Assembly (NCBI RefSeq): GCF_051535235.1
Contig: NZ_JBPPLZ010000006.1
Span: 186,001 to 250,000, forward strand
Direction: 5' to 3'
From: Nitrobacter sp051535235
GTDB taxonomy: Bacteria; Pseudomonadota; Alphaproteobacteria; Rhizobiales; Xanthobacteraceae
Length of the DNA: 64,000 nucleotides
This document shows positions 43,428-51,665 of the stretch, piece after piece. The notes under the pieces were generated by a model that had not been told where the DNA came from, searched no databases, and saw only the letters and a list, made by a program, of their open reading frames with translations. A program made the translations under genes and the position numbers. Within the stretch, counting starts at the first letter, position 1. Every line of letters starts with the position of its first letter.

Positions 43428-45023
43428 ATGTCCGATATCGTTCTCTCCGCATCGGTCCGCCAGAATCTGCTCTCCCTCCAGTCCACCGCCGACCTGCTCT
43501 CGACCACGCAGAACCGCCTTGCCACCGGCAACAAGGTCAACTCGGCGCTCGACAATCCGACCAACTTCTTCACCGCGCAGGGCCTCAACAACCGCGCCAG
43601 CGACATCAACAACCTGCTCGACTCGATCGGAAACGGCGTGCAGGTGCTGCAGGCCGCCAACACCGGCATCACTTCGATCCAGAAGCTGGTCGATACGGCG
43701 AAGTCCATCGCCAACCAGGCGCTGCAGACGCCGACGGGCTATTCCACGAAGTCCGAAGCCAGCGCGACCATCACCGGCGCGACCGCGTCGAATCTGCTGG
43801 GTGGAACCGCGACCGCGGCAGTCGCGGCCTCGACCGTGGCGGCGAGCGCCTATACCGGCAACGAATTTATCGCCGGCAGCAAGCTTGGCAGCCCCACGAC
43901 CGACGACTCGATCTCCATTGACGGTCATACCGTTACCTTCGACGGCACCACCGATGGCACGACGGCCATCGCGGACGGCACCACGTTCAAATATACGGCC
44001 GCGGAAGCCGTCGCCAAGATCAACCACGACCTCGGTGCCGCCAGCTCCACGGTAACGGCAGCCGTAGGCACCGGCGCCAATGCTGGCAAGATCGTGCTGA
44101 CCAACTCCGCGACCGGCGCATCCTCGAACTTCACGGTCGACGCGAGCGGCACTACCGCCGGAGACGGTGGCTTCGGTGGCACGGCCGTCACCACCACGAA
44201 CGGCGCCAATGCTGGCTCCACGGGTGGCCTGTCGGGGACGACCCTGAGCATTGCCGCGTCGTCTGACGGTGCGATCCCGGCGGCTACCATCAACTTCGGC
44301 ACGGGCTCCGGCCAGGTTTCGACGCTCGACCAACTGAACACAGCGCTCGCCACCAGCAACCTGACCGCGTCGGTCGATTCAACAGGCAAGATCACGATCA
44401 CCACGACGAACGACCATGCCTCGGCGACCATCGGTGTGCTCAGCGGCACGGCGACGGGTTCGGGGCTGTTCACGGCCGGTGCGGGGTCCACCCCGGTGGC
44501 GGACGCTAATTCGCAGAACACCCGCACAAGCCTGATTGCCCAGTACAACCAGGTCATCGATCAGATCAAGACAACGGCGCAGGATTCGTCCTTCAACGGT
44601 GTCAACCTGCTCAATGGTGACCAGCTCAAGCTGGTGTTCAACGAAACCGGCAAGTCCACCCTGACCATTCAGGGCGTGACCTTCGATCCGGCCGGTCTCG
44701 GCCTGTCGTCACTGGTCAAGGGCACCGACTTCCTGGACAACAGCAACATCAACACGGTCTTGAACTCGTTGAACGATGCGTCCAGCACGCTGCGCTCGCA
44801 GGCTTCGGCCTTCGGTTCGAACCTGTCGATCGTGCAGATCCGTCAGGACTTCTCTAAGAACCTGATCAACGTTCTGCAGACCGGCTCGTCGAACCTGACG
44901 CTGGCCGACACCAACGAGGAAGCGGCGAACAGCCAGGCGCTGGCCACCCGCCAGTCGATCGCGGTGTCCGCGCTGGCGCTGGCGAACCAGTCGCAGCAGA
45001 GCGTGCTGCAGCTGCTCCGCTGA
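43428..45023 (+). CDS. fliC: Flagellin (first copy)
   Basis: A 531-residue filament subunit. The N-terminal D0/D1 region (MSDIVLSASVRQNLLSLQST, LDNPTNFFTAQGLNNRASD, LDSIGNGVQVLQAANTG) and C-terminal D1/D0 region (DTNEEAANSQALATRQSIAV, then ANQSQQSVLQLLR) are typical of Rhizobiales flagellins. The hypervariable centre, residues 115-350, is Thr/Ala/Gly-rich and contains DDSISIDGHTVTF-like modules. The start at 43428 follows AAAGG. A second flagellin follows at 45402, and the last 120 codons are almost identical in both. A clear terminator lies downstream. Translation is probably controlled by FlbT and FlaF. Confidence 0.94.
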   Translation: MSDIVLSASVRQNLLSLQSTADLLSTTQNRLATGNKVNSALDNPTNFFTAQGLNNRASDINNLLDSIGNGVQVLQAANTGITSIQKLVDTAKSIANQALQTPTGYSTKSEASATITGATASNLLGGTATAAVAASTVAASAYTGNEFIAGSKLGSPTTDDSISIDGHTVTFDGTTDGTTAIADGTTFKYTAAEAVAKINHDLGAASSTVTAAVGTGANAGKIVLTNSATGASSNFTVDASGTTAGDGGFGGTAVTTTNGANAGSTGGLSGTTLSIAASSDGAIPAATINFGTGSGQVSTLDQLNTALATSNLTASVDSTGKITITTTNDHASATIGVLSGTATGSGLFTAGAGSTPVADANSQNTRTSLIAQYNQVIDQIKTTAQDSSFNGVNLLNGDQLKLVFNETGKSTLTIQGVTFDPAGLGLSSLVKGTDFLDNSNINTVLNSLNDASSTLRSQASAFGSNLSIVQIRQDFSKNLINVLQTGSSNLTLADTNEEAANSQALATRQSIAVSALALANQSQQSVLQLLR

Positions 45024-45049
45024 TCCAGCCACATCATCAGACGACGGAG

Positions 45050-45075
45050 ACGGCGGGGGAAACCCCGCCGTTTTT
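45050..45075 (+). terminator. Intrinsic terminator after first flagellin
   Basis: CGGCGGGG (45051-45058) and CCCCGCCG (45063-45070) form a perfect 8-bp GC stem closed by GAAA, followed by TTTTT (45071-45075). It lies 27 bp after the stop, so each flagellin gene has its own transcript end. Confidence 0.92.
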
Positions 45076-45296
45076 ACGTCTGCAGGCAGCTAACCTTTAC
45101 CCTGAGCCGGAGCATCAGGGACAGCCGGCAAACCATTGGCAAACGAGGTCAAACCGCTGCGAAGCGCGATCTTGAATGTCCAAGACCTGGATCAAACATA
45201 TCGCGCTAAAGTCTTCGACTGCCTCCTGTTTTGTTGCTCGGCTTCATCTGGCGTATCAGGGTGCACCGAACGGAGGCGGCTCGGGGGACAGATCGG

Positions 45297-45322
45297 TTAA
45301 TCTCCTGTTAACCATAAATTAA
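45297..45322. promoter_or_regulatory. Overlapping double CtrA-type box
   Basis: TTAA at 45297, TTAA at 45308 and TTAA at 45319, each separated by exactly seven bases, giving two TTAA-N7-TTAA boxes that share the middle half-site. The middle half reads TTAACCAT, the preferred alphaproteobacterial CtrA half-site. The site lies about 80 bp before the second flagellin start. Confidence 0.6.
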
Positions 45323-45401
45323 AACGTCTCGTTCACCTTTCCGGCCAGGAACCGGCTTTCGCTGCGAGTCGGCGACCGTCCAAGCTATGGAAGGGCCAGA
45401 C

Positions 45402-47012
45402 ATGACCGACATCGTTCTTTCGGCATCCGTTCGCCAGAATCTGCTCTCGCTGCAGTCAACAGCCGACCTGCTGGCAAGAACGCAGAACCGGCTTTCCACC
45501 GGCAAGAAGGTGAACACGGCGCTCGACAACCCGACCAATTATTTCACCGCCGCCGCTCTCGACAACCGCGCCAACGACATCAGCAGCCTGCTCGACGGCA
45601 TCGGCAACGGCGTGCAGGTGCTGCAGGCCGCCAACACCGGCCTGACCTCGCTGCAGAAACTGGTCGACACCGCCAAGTCGGTCGCCAATCAGGTTCTGCA
45701 GTCCCAGGTCGGCTATTCGCAGAAATCGTCGGTCGACAGTCTGCCGGTCACGGGCGCCACCGCGCTGGACCTGAGGGGCACGACGGCATTTACGAGTGCC
45801 GCGGCCACGCCCGGCACCGCCCTGAAGACCGGCACCGCCAATGCCCTCGCAACCGGCGCCACTCTCATCAGCGCGCTGACCGATGGCACGGTCGCGACGC
45901 CGACCGGCCCCGTGGCTGGCGACAGTTTTTCCGTCAACGGCAAGACCATCACATTCGCCGCGTCCGGCGCGGCGACAACCGATCCAAGCGGTAACGTGAC
46001 CATCGGTATCGATCAGACGCTGAGCGCGCTGGTCGGCGTGATCGACGCCCTGCACGGCAATACGGCCGCAGGATCGGCGGTCGACGGAAGCGGCCAGATC
46101 GCGCTCAATACCGGCATCGCTCAGGATCTGACGCTGACGGACTCCACGCCGGCCGGCGTGCTCGCGAAGCTCGGCCTGACCGCGGGGACGACGGCGCGCA
46201 GCGGCGGCGCGGGAAACCTCGACGGCAAGACGCTGACGATCGGATCGACCGGCGGCGGCGTCGCCACCAACATCACGTTCGGCGACGGCACCAACGGAAC
46301 CGTCAGAACCCTTAACGACCTGAACGCGCAGCTCGCCACCAATAATCTTCAGGCCACCATCAACTCGGCGGGCGTGATCACGATCTCGACCACGAACGAA
46401 GCCGCCGCCTCGACCATCGGGGCGATCGGTGGCACCGCGGCCGGCGCAGGCTATGCCTTCAACGGCCTTGTCGCGGCGGCGCCCGTTCAGGATGCCGGAG
46501 TCCAGGCGTCACGCGCCGGTCTCGTCAATCAGTACAACAACATCATTCAGCAGATTAACACGACCGCGCAGGACTCGTCCTTCAACGGCATCAACCTGCT
46601 CAACGGCGACACGCTGAAGCTGATTTTCAACGAGACCGGAAAATCCGTCCTCACCATCAACGGCGCCAACATGAATGCAGCCGGCCTCGGTTTGTCGACC
46701 CTGACGGTGGGCACCGACTTCCTGGACAACGGCTCGGCCAACAAAGTGATCGCGAGCCTCGACACCGCGTCCAGTACGCTGCGTGCGCAGGCCTCGACGC
46801 TTGGCTCGAACCTGTCGATCGTGCAGATCCGCCAGGATTTCTCGAAGAACCTGATCAACGTGCTGCAGACCGGCTCCTCTAATCTGACGCTCGCCGACAC
46901 CAACGAGGAAGCTGCGAACAGCCAGGCGCTGGCTACCCGTCAGTCGATCGCGGTGTCCGCGCTGGCGCTGGCGAACCAGTCGCAGCAGAGCGTGTTGCAA
47001 CTGCTCCGGTGA
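45402..47012 (+). CDS. fliC: Flagellin (second copy)
   Basis: A 536-residue flagellin, paralogue of the preceding gene. The conserved N-terminus (MTDIVLSASVRQNLLSLQST, LDNPTNYFTAAALDNRANDI) and C-terminus (INLLNGDTLKLIFNETGKSV, then ANQSQQSVLQLLR) are near-copies of the first, whereas the middle diverges. The middle includes an AGDSFSVNGKTITFAASGA module. ATG 45402 follows GGAAGGG. Unlike the first copy, it has a double CtrA-type box upstream. It is probably a second filament component with different timing. FlaF is encoded next. Confidence 0.94.
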   Translation: MTDIVLSASVRQNLLSLQSTADLLARTQNRLSTGKKVNTALDNPTNYFTAAALDNRANDISSLLDGIGNGVQVLQAANTGLTSLQKLVDTAKSVANQVLQSQVGYSQKSSVDSLPVTGATALDLRGTTAFTSAAATPGTALKTGTANALATGATLISALTDGTVATPTGPVAGDSFSVNGKTITFAASGAATTDPSGNVTIGIDQTLSALVGVIDALHGNTAAGSAVDGSGQIALNTGIAQDLTLTDSTPAGVLAKLGLTAGTTARSGGAGNLDGKTLTIGSTGGGVATNITFGDGTNGTVRTLNDLNAQLATNNLQATINSAGVITISTTNEAAASTIGAIGGTAAGAGYAFNGLVAAAPVQDAGVQASRAGLVNQYNNIIQQINTTAQDSSFNGINLLNGDTLKLIFNETGKSVLTINGANMNAAGLGLSTLTVGTDFLDNGSANKVIASLDTASSTLRAQASTLGSNLSIVQIRQDFSKNLINVLQTGSSNLTLADTNEEAANSQALATRQSIAVSALALANQSQQSVLQLLR

Positions 47013-47218
47013 CGTCGGAGCGCGCGGCGTAGCGGCAGCCGCCGGGATGGGGAGGGCGGCACAACATCCATAGCGCGGCGGCGACAAGGCCGGCCGCATC
47101 CGCCTGCCATTTTTTAGACGCATATGAAAACGCGGGGTAACCCATTTTAAAGGCGGTGCTGCTAGAGATATGGGCGGCGCCGAAGTCCCCGCGCTCGCTG
47201 TTTTCCCCGAGGTTCTGA

Positions 47219-47584
47219 ATGTCGAACGCTGCTCAAGCCTACGCCCGGACGGCTCATACCTCGTCTTCTCCCCGCGAAATCGAAGCCCAGGCATTGCTAA
47301 AGGCGGCGCGGCAGCTTCAGGAAATCCACGACAACTGGAACGGGCCGGACAAGAACATGCACAGCGCGCTGCTGTTCAACCGCCGTCTGTGGTCGATCTT
47401 CATGAGCGCGGCGGATAGCGACAACAACCAGCAGACGCTGGAGGTTCGTCAGAACATCGCCAATATCGGCGTCTTCGTGATGAAGCAGACAGTGGATATG
47501 CAGATCAATCCCGATCCCGCAAAGCTGAAGCCGCTGATCGACATCAACTGCAATATTGCGGCGGGCCTGTCAGGGCGGGCATAA
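47219..47584 (+). CDS. flaF: Flagellar biosynthesis regulator FlaF
   Basis: A 121-residue protein that matches FlaF (MSNAAQAYARTAHTSSSPRE, EIEAQALLKAARQLQEI, RLWSIFMSAADSD). In Caulobacter, FlaF promotes flagellin translation or secretion and works against FlbT. It follows the flagellin genes by about 200 bp, with GAGG before the ATG, so the cluster flbT - fliC - fliC - flaF is the usual alphaproteobacterial flagellin control set. The upstream gap holds no obvious sigma-54 element. Confidence 0.93.
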   Translation: MSNAAQAYARTAHTSSSPREIEAQALLKAARQLQEIHDNWNGPDKNMHSALLFNRRLWSIFMSAADSDNNQQTLEVRQNIANIGVFVMKQTVDMQINPDPAKLKPLIDINCNIAAGLSGRA

Positions 47585-47612
47585 CGCCGAACGTCAATGA
47601 CGGAGCCGTAGC

Positions 47613-47978
47613 ATGGCCGACGTCTTCAGCATCCTGGCATCGAACTACACAACGGTCGGTCAGAACGTCAATCTGAACACCGGAAAGTACGTCAACGTCG
47701 ATCCCAAGGCGTTTGAAGGCACCTGGAGCGGCCAGTACGCCAACCAGAAGCCGTTCTCGGTGACCATCTCGAACGTCAACGGTTTCCGCGCCAAGGCCAA
47801 GTACCAGTACGGCAGCACCGTCAAGTATCAGGAGGTCCTGATCAAGAACAACAGCTTCCGGGTCGGCGATTCAAAATTCACGCTGACAAAAGCCGGAACC
47901 GCGCAGGTCAACACCGTCATGACGGATCCGACGACAGGGGCGAGCACGCTCGAGACGGCCTACGTCCACCAGAATTGA
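47613..47978 (+). CDS. Small unrecognised protein in the flagellar cluster
   Basis: A 121-residue protein (MADVFSILASNYTTVGQNVN start) whose sequence is mostly beta, with Tyr, Asn, Thr and Val dominant: GTWSGQYANQKPFSVTISNV and KYQYGSTVKYQEVLIKNNSF. It lacks a signal peptide and membrane segment. I do not recognise a family. It begins 28 bp after flaF on the same strand, so it may be cotranscribed and have a flagellar or secreted role. The fold looks like a lipocalin-like or similar small barrel, which is only a guess. It is convergent with a FlaG-like gene. Confidence 0.7.
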   Translation: MADVFSILASNYTTVGQNVNLNTGKYVNVDPKAFEGTWSGQYANQKPFSVTISNVNGFRAKAKYQYGSTVKYQEVLIKNNSFRVGDSKFTLTKAGTAQVNTVMTDPTTGASTLETAYVHQN

Positions 47979-47988
47979 CCGATGGGGA

Positions 47989-48354
47989 TTACGCCCGCCG
48001 GTCTGTGGCCATCGACTGTTCGCGTTCGGCTTTCACCATGTCGAGCGTGCGAAAATAGGCGCGCCGCCGCAGCATTGCTTCGTCAGGGAATTGTTTCACG
48101 ACCAGACTGGTCCGATTGTCGACGACCTGGTAGACCATCGAGGCGGCATCCCGGTCGACGATCACCTGATGCGACAGCGTATCGCTCAAAGCCTGCGGCT
48201 GGTTGCGGACGCGCGCACTGACGTCCGCCGCCGTGACGCTCTGGCTCGGCGGAAGTTGAGTCGCCACCGCGTCGACAGTCGCGCTGGGTGCCGGCGCAAC
48301 GGCCGGTGCCGCAACCGGCGCACCAACCGGCTTGATACTAAAATCCGTGCCCAT
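47989..48354 (-). CDS. FlaG-like protein
   Basis: A 121-residue protein. The N-terminal third is Ala/Pro/Val-rich; the C-terminal part HQVIVDRDAASMVYQVVDN with VVKQFPDEAMLRRRA fits the FlaG family pattern (a beta pair of the form vxxDxxxxxVxqvvD, then IPxE). FlaG proteins affect filament length and are often beside flagellin genes. The sequence is divergent, so this is a family-pattern call. A weak sigma-54-like element lies upstream at 48406-48420. It stands on the minus strand convergent with the preceding unknown gene. Confidence 0.6.
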   Translation of the reverse strand: MGTDFSIKPVGAPVAAPAVAPAPSATVDAVATQLPPSQSVTAADVSARVRNQPQALSDTLSHQVIVDRDAASMVYQVVDNRTSLVVKQFPDEAMLRRRAYFRTLDMVKAEREQSMATDRRA

Positions 48355-48650
48355 GGTCGCCTCCTCAAGGCTACCTTCGAGTCAAATCCCAACCCCCTTG
48401 TGATCGCAAGTCTAGCGCCCGTCTCTCAACGTTGCGTTAGAGAACGTGGTGAACGCGCCGGTTCCATATCCGCGCCGGTTTGATTCAAATGAGCGGCATT
48501 GCTGGGCCCCCGATGCTGCGCGGCGCGTCAGCGGTGCGCTGCCGATCGGGGCCGTCGCGACGGCGGCATGGGTGAGGTCCCGCTTCTGCGAAGGGGATCT
48601 TCGACGCCGTATTGTGCTTGGGACGCGAGCCGGTCGATCGCCGGAGGAGG
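48355..48650. other. Gap between FlaG-like gene and flgI operon end
   Basis: About 296 bp between the start of the FlaG-like gene and the stop of the FlgN-like gene, both on the minus strand. Apart from a sigma-54-like element at 48406-48420 I see no gene, repeat or strong hairpin. It should contain the end of the flgI transcript and the promoter of the FlaG-like gene. Confidence 0.3.
48406..48420 (-). promoter_or_regulatory. Weak sigma-54-like element before the FlaG-like gene
   Basis: Read on the minus strand, GGGCGC-N5-TTGC: a perfect -12 (TTGC) and four of six -24 bases, with GG and GC 10 bp apart. Its -12 lies about 50 bp before the start codon. It is plausible only because of its flagellar setting. 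Confidence 0.3.
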
Positions 48651-49142
48651 CTACAGCGAGCGGCTGACCGCGATCGGGCTTGTGTGCTGACGCGGCGGCG
48701 CGCTGCGCTGTCCGCTTGCCGTGTAGGTCTGCGGCAGGGTGCGGCGCTGGGCCTCGGCGCTGACGCCGCGCACGATGCCTTCGGAAACTGCGTGCGCGGT
48801 CGCAAGCACCGTCATGTTTACCTGCAGTACCGCGCGGAACATCTCGTGGTGACGTTGCAGGGCGGCGAGCAACTCCGGTGTCGATCGCGTCATGTAGGCC
48901 TGGCTGCCCTTGAATTGGCTGATCGCGCCGGCATAGCGGCGCGACAACTCGCTCTTCTGCTTCTCGAGCGACATGCCCTCGCGGATCTTGCCGGCGCGCA
49001 CCAGTTCGGTTTCCCGCTCGATGACGGCGAGCAGCGCATTCATGATGTCGAGCATGCCGTCGGCAAGCCTGCGTGCATCGGCCGGCGTCGCGGCGGGCGG
49101 CAGGGCAGTGGACGCCTGCGTCTCCTGGGATCTCGGCGTCAT
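48651..49142 (-). CDS. FlgN-like flagellar chaperone candidate
   Basis: A 163-residue mostly helical protein (ADGMLDIMNALLAVIERETE, IREGMSLEKQKSELSRRYAG) with a Gln/Ser-rich C-terminus. The location after flgI and the rod-binding gene, the length, and the early helix with the pattern LLxVIExETELVRxGK fit FlgN, the export chaperone of FlgK and FlgL. The sequence is too divergent for certainty. The start MTPRSQETQ at 49142 overlaps the preceding stop (ATGA), so translation is coupled; an in-frame extension to 49277 would overlap the rod-binding gene and is rejected. Confidence 0.6.
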   Translation of the reverse strand: MTPRSQETQASTALPPAATPADARRLADGMLDIMNALLAVIERETELVRAGKIREGMSLEKQKSELSRRYAGAISQFKGSQAYMTRSTPELLAALQRHHEMFRAVLQVNMTVLATAHAVSEGIVRGVSAEAQRRTLPQTYTASGQRSAPPRQHTSPIAVSRSL

Positions 49143-49534
49143 TCGGCCTCCTTCGGCGCCGGCTTGGCCTCGCTCGCCTGTTGCATGATGAGAGCACGGA
49201 ACACCGCGTCGGACACACCGACGCCGCCGGCCTTGGCGAATGATTTGGAATATTGCTCGGTCAGCATCGAACGCCACACCCCGGTGCCCGGCGTGTCGCC
49301 GAACGGACCTTCGCCCTTCAGGCCGGCGGTCATCTGCGAGAACATCGAATTGAGGAACATCGCCTCGAAATCCTGCGACGTCGTCGTGGCCTTTTGAATG
49401 GCCTGCGGTGAAACTTTCTCCAGCGCCTGCTGGAGCTGCGGGTCGGGGCGGCCGTTCAGCATCGGCATCACCGCCTTGCGCGGCATGCTGCGATAGGCGC
49501 TTGCGATCAGGCTGCTGTCGATCTGAGGCTGCAT
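49139..49534 (-). CDS. Flagellar rod-binding protein (FlgJ N-terminal domain type)
   Basis: A 131-residue protein matching the rod-binding domain of FlgJ (DFEAMFLNSMFSQMTAGLKG, then GVWRSMLTEQYSKSFAKAGG) without the muramidase domain. This short form is usual in alphaproteobacteria, where the peptidoglycan hydrolase is separate. It helps assemble the rod through the periplasm. The start overlaps the flgI stop (TGATG at 49536-49532), and its own stop overlaps the next start, so flgI, this gene and the FlgN-like gene are one unit. Confidence 0.88.
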   Translation of the reverse strand: MQPQIDSSLIASAYRSMPRKAVMPMLNGRPDPQLQQALEKVSPQAIQKATTTSQDFEAMFLNSMFSQMTAGLKGEGPFGDTPGTGVWRSMLTEQYSKSFAKAGGVGVSDAVFRALIMQQASEAKPAPKEAE

Positions 49535-50658
49535 CACATCACCTCGATATCGGCTTCGATCGCGCCGGCCGCCTTGATCGCCTGCAGAATGCCGATCAGG
49601 TCGCGTGGTCCGATGCCGAGGCCGTTGAGGCCATCGACCAGTTCCTGAAGCGAAACGCCGTTCTTGACCAGCGCGAGTTTCTTGCCGTCCTCGCTGACGC
49701 CGACGGAGCTGCGCGGCGTCACCACTGTGCGTCCGCGTGACAGCGGATTGGGCTGGCTGACCTGCGGACTCTCGGAGATCGATACGGTGAGATTGCCTTG
49801 CGCCACTGCGACGGTTGCGACGCGGACGTCGCGTCCCATCACGATGATGCCGGAGCGCTCATCGATGATGATTTTTGCGGCGATGTCGGGTTCGACCTGC
49901 AACTGTTCGATCTCCGTCAAAAGCGCAACGACGTTGCCCTTGAATTCCGCCGGAATGGAAAGCTGTACGGTGGAGGGATCGATCGGCTCGGCGGTCTTCG
50001 TGCCAAGGAAATCGTTGACCGCGGCGGCGATGCGCTTGGCGGTGGTGAAGTCGGCATTGCGCAGCGCCAGCCGGACGTTCGGCATCCTGTTCAGCGCGAA
50101 CTCGATCTCGCGTTCGACGATGGCGCCGTTGGCGATGCGTCCGTTGGTCGGCACGCCCCTGGTGACGCTGGCGGCGGCTCCTTCCGCGGAGAAACCGCCG
50201 ATCGCGAGCGAGCCCTGGGCCACCGCATAGACGTTGCCGTCGGCGCCGAGCAGCGGCGTGACGAGAAGAGTACCGCCCTGCAGGCTCTTGGCGTCGCCCA
50301 TCGCCGACACCGTCACATCCATGCGCGTGCCCTGAGTGGCAAAGGCCGGCAGGTTGCCGGTCACCATTACGGCTGCGACATTGCCGGTGCGGATGGTGGC
50401 GCCGCGGATGTTGACGCCCATGCGTTCCAGCATCGCCTGCAGCGACTGCTTGGTGAAGGGAATGTTGTTGAGCGTGTCACCCGTGCCGTTGAGGCCGACG
50501 ACGAGACCGTAGCCGATCAACTGGTTCTGGCGCACACCTTCGATGTTCGCGAGGTCCTTGACCCGCGAGGTCGCGTGCGCAGGCGTGCCCAGCGGTGCCA
50601 GCGCGACAAGCATCGCGACGACGATCCGGACAATTTTTGAAATACCGACGCCAGGCAT
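49534..50658 (-). CDS. flgI: Flagellar P-ring protein FlgI
   Basis: A 374-residue protein with a signal peptide (SKIVRIVVAMLVALAPLGTP, cleavage near AHA). The mature N-terminus SRVKDLANIEGVRQNQLIGY and LVVGLNGTGDTLNNIPFTKQ is the FlgI signature, and the end is QELVDGLNGLGIGPRDLIGI. It forms the periplasmic ring around the rod. The start at 50658 has GGGGAG and AGAGG upstream; the longer in-frame reading to 50712 adds residues without a signal-peptide pattern. A sigma-54-type element lies about 70 bp upstream. The gene is divergent from fliX. Confidence 0.95.
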   Translation of the reverse strand: MPGVGISKIVRIVVAMLVALAPLGTPAHATSRVKDLANIEGVRQNQLIGYGLVVGLNGTGDTLNNIPFTKQSLQAMLERMGVNIRGATIRTGNVAAVMVTGNLPAFATQGTRMDVTVSAMGDAKSLQGGTLLVTPLLGADGNVYAVAQGSLAIGGFSAEGAAASVTRGVPTNGRIANGAIVEREIEFALNRMPNVRLALRNADFTTAKRIAAAVNDFLGTKTAEPIDPSTVQLSIPAEFKGNVVALLTEIEQLQVEPDIAAKIIIDERSGIIVMGRDVRVATVAVAQGNLTVSISESPQVSQPNPLSRGRTVVTPRSSVGVSEDGKKLALVKNGVSLQELVDGLNGLGIGPRDLIGILQAIKAAGAIEADIEVM

Positions 50659-50726
50659 CCTCTGCTCCCCGCTGAGGGTTCGGTGGCTCGCCGCCACTCC
50701 CATGACGGCCATCCGCAGTTAACCAT

Positions 50727-50741
50727 GCGAAGTCCATGCCA
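50727..50741 (-). promoter_or_regulatory. Sigma-54 promoter for the flgI operon
   Basis: On the minus strand TGGCATGGACTTCGC: TGGCA at -24, GG and GC exactly 10 bp apart, and a TTCGC -12 shared with the flgF element at 59517. The predicted start near 50716 leaves about 58 nt of leader before flgI. A CtrA-type half-site TTAACCAT (50719-50726) touches it. Confidence 0.65.
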
Positions 50742-50865
50742 CCGCCGCGCCGGGCGCATAATATTGATATCCTTAGGTGATCGGTGCCGCAGCGTGAGCT
50801 GGCGCAAGGGAAGGCGGCGGCGAAGTTGCCGTGACCGGCAGTTCTTGCCGGGTGTTCACGCTTCG

Positions 50866-50873
50866 TTAACCAT
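50866..50873 (+). promoter_or_regulatory. CtrA-type half-site before fliX
   Basis: TTAACCAT, preceded 7 bases earlier by TTCA instead of TTAA, so it is three-quarters of a full box. It lies about 120 bp before fliX, which is a CtrA-controlled class II gene in Caulobacter. Confidence 0.4.
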
Positions 50874-50991
50874 AACGGTCCACGGTTCTTTTGTCGGCGT
50901 TATTTGTGGCGTGACACTGCGTCCGGCGGCCGTAGACTCTCGCGCGCCGGCTTAGAGCTGTTCGTTATCATCACAACTCTGTGAGCATGCG

Positions 50992-51405
50992 ATGCGAATT
51001 TATGGCCCCAACGGAACGACGTCCGCGGCGCAAGGCACGACAGCGCGGCGGAGCGGCGGCAGCGAATTTTCCTTGCCGGACCCGACCGCGGCCACGGAAA
51101 ACCGCGCTGCCACGGCGCCCAAGCCTGCCGCAACCATCGATGCGCTGTTGGCATTGCAGGGCATCGAGGAGGATCCTGTGGAGCGGCGCAAGCGCTCGGT
51201 GCAGCGGGGCAGGAGCGCTCTCGACGTGCTCGATGACCTCAAGATCGCGCTTTTGTCCGGTAATTTCGATCCTTCGACCGTGACGCGGCTGCGCACCGCT
51301 GCGGCCGATCTGAAATCGTCTTCGGGCGACGCCGGTCTCGACGCGGTGTTGTCGGAAATCGAATTGCGCGTCGAGGTCGAACTTGCCAAGGCCGGTCATT
51401 ACTGA
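50992..51405 (+). CDS. fliX: Flagellar assembly regulator FliX
   Basis: A 137-residue protein. MRIYGPNG at the start and ALLALQGIEEDPVERRKRSVQ, RSALDVLDDLKIALLSG in the middle are FliX features. In Caulobacter, FliX couples assembly of the early basal body to FlbD and so to sigma-54-dependent hook genes; the gene here lies beside such promoters. It is divergent from flgI, the same arrangement as in other alphaproteobacteria. No flbD-like gene is in the window. Confidence 0.92.
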   Translation: MRIYGPNGTTSAAQGTTARRSGGSEFSLPDPTAATENRAATAPKPAATIDALLALQGIEEDPVERRKRSVQRGRSALDVLDDLKIALLSGNFDPSTVTRLRTAAADLKSSSGDAGLDAVLSEIELRVEVELAKAGHY

Positions 51406-51574
51406 GAGCCGCGACGCGGTGGTAATGCCGGTACCGCGGTTGCTCTCACAGACAATCGTGCGCGGCAGCGGACGTGCGTCGGCCGGTTCCCGGTTCCACG
51501 CCCCGGAAGGCTTCTAATCGGCGCGTAAATGACGGGATTCCGTTCCGGAGCCACGGTCTTTCGACGCGACGATA

Positions 51575-51603
51575 TTGTCTGTCACAAAAGGCCGCTATAT
51601 AAG
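51575..51603 (+). promoter_or_regulatory. Sigma-70-type promoter for dksA
   Basis: TTGTCT at 51575-51580 and TATAAG at 51598-51603 with a 17-bp spacer. It gives a leader of about 55 nt before the ATG at 51666. It is the clearest housekeeping-type promoter I found in the window. Confidence 0.55.
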
Positions 51604-51665
51604 CTCGGCCCCAGCCGGCCGGTCCGGCCGCAGCCGAATCGTCCGGCGCATTGCACGACTATGGA

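Noticed and set aside
43321..44055. A 244-codon alternative frame over the first flagellin
   Set aside because: Pro/Arg/Ser-rich shadow; the flagellin frame is unmistakable.
50900..50950. TGGCGTGACACTGC before fliX as a sigma-54 promoter
   Set aside because: GG and GC are 9 bp apart, one short of the required 10, and the -24 is imperfect.
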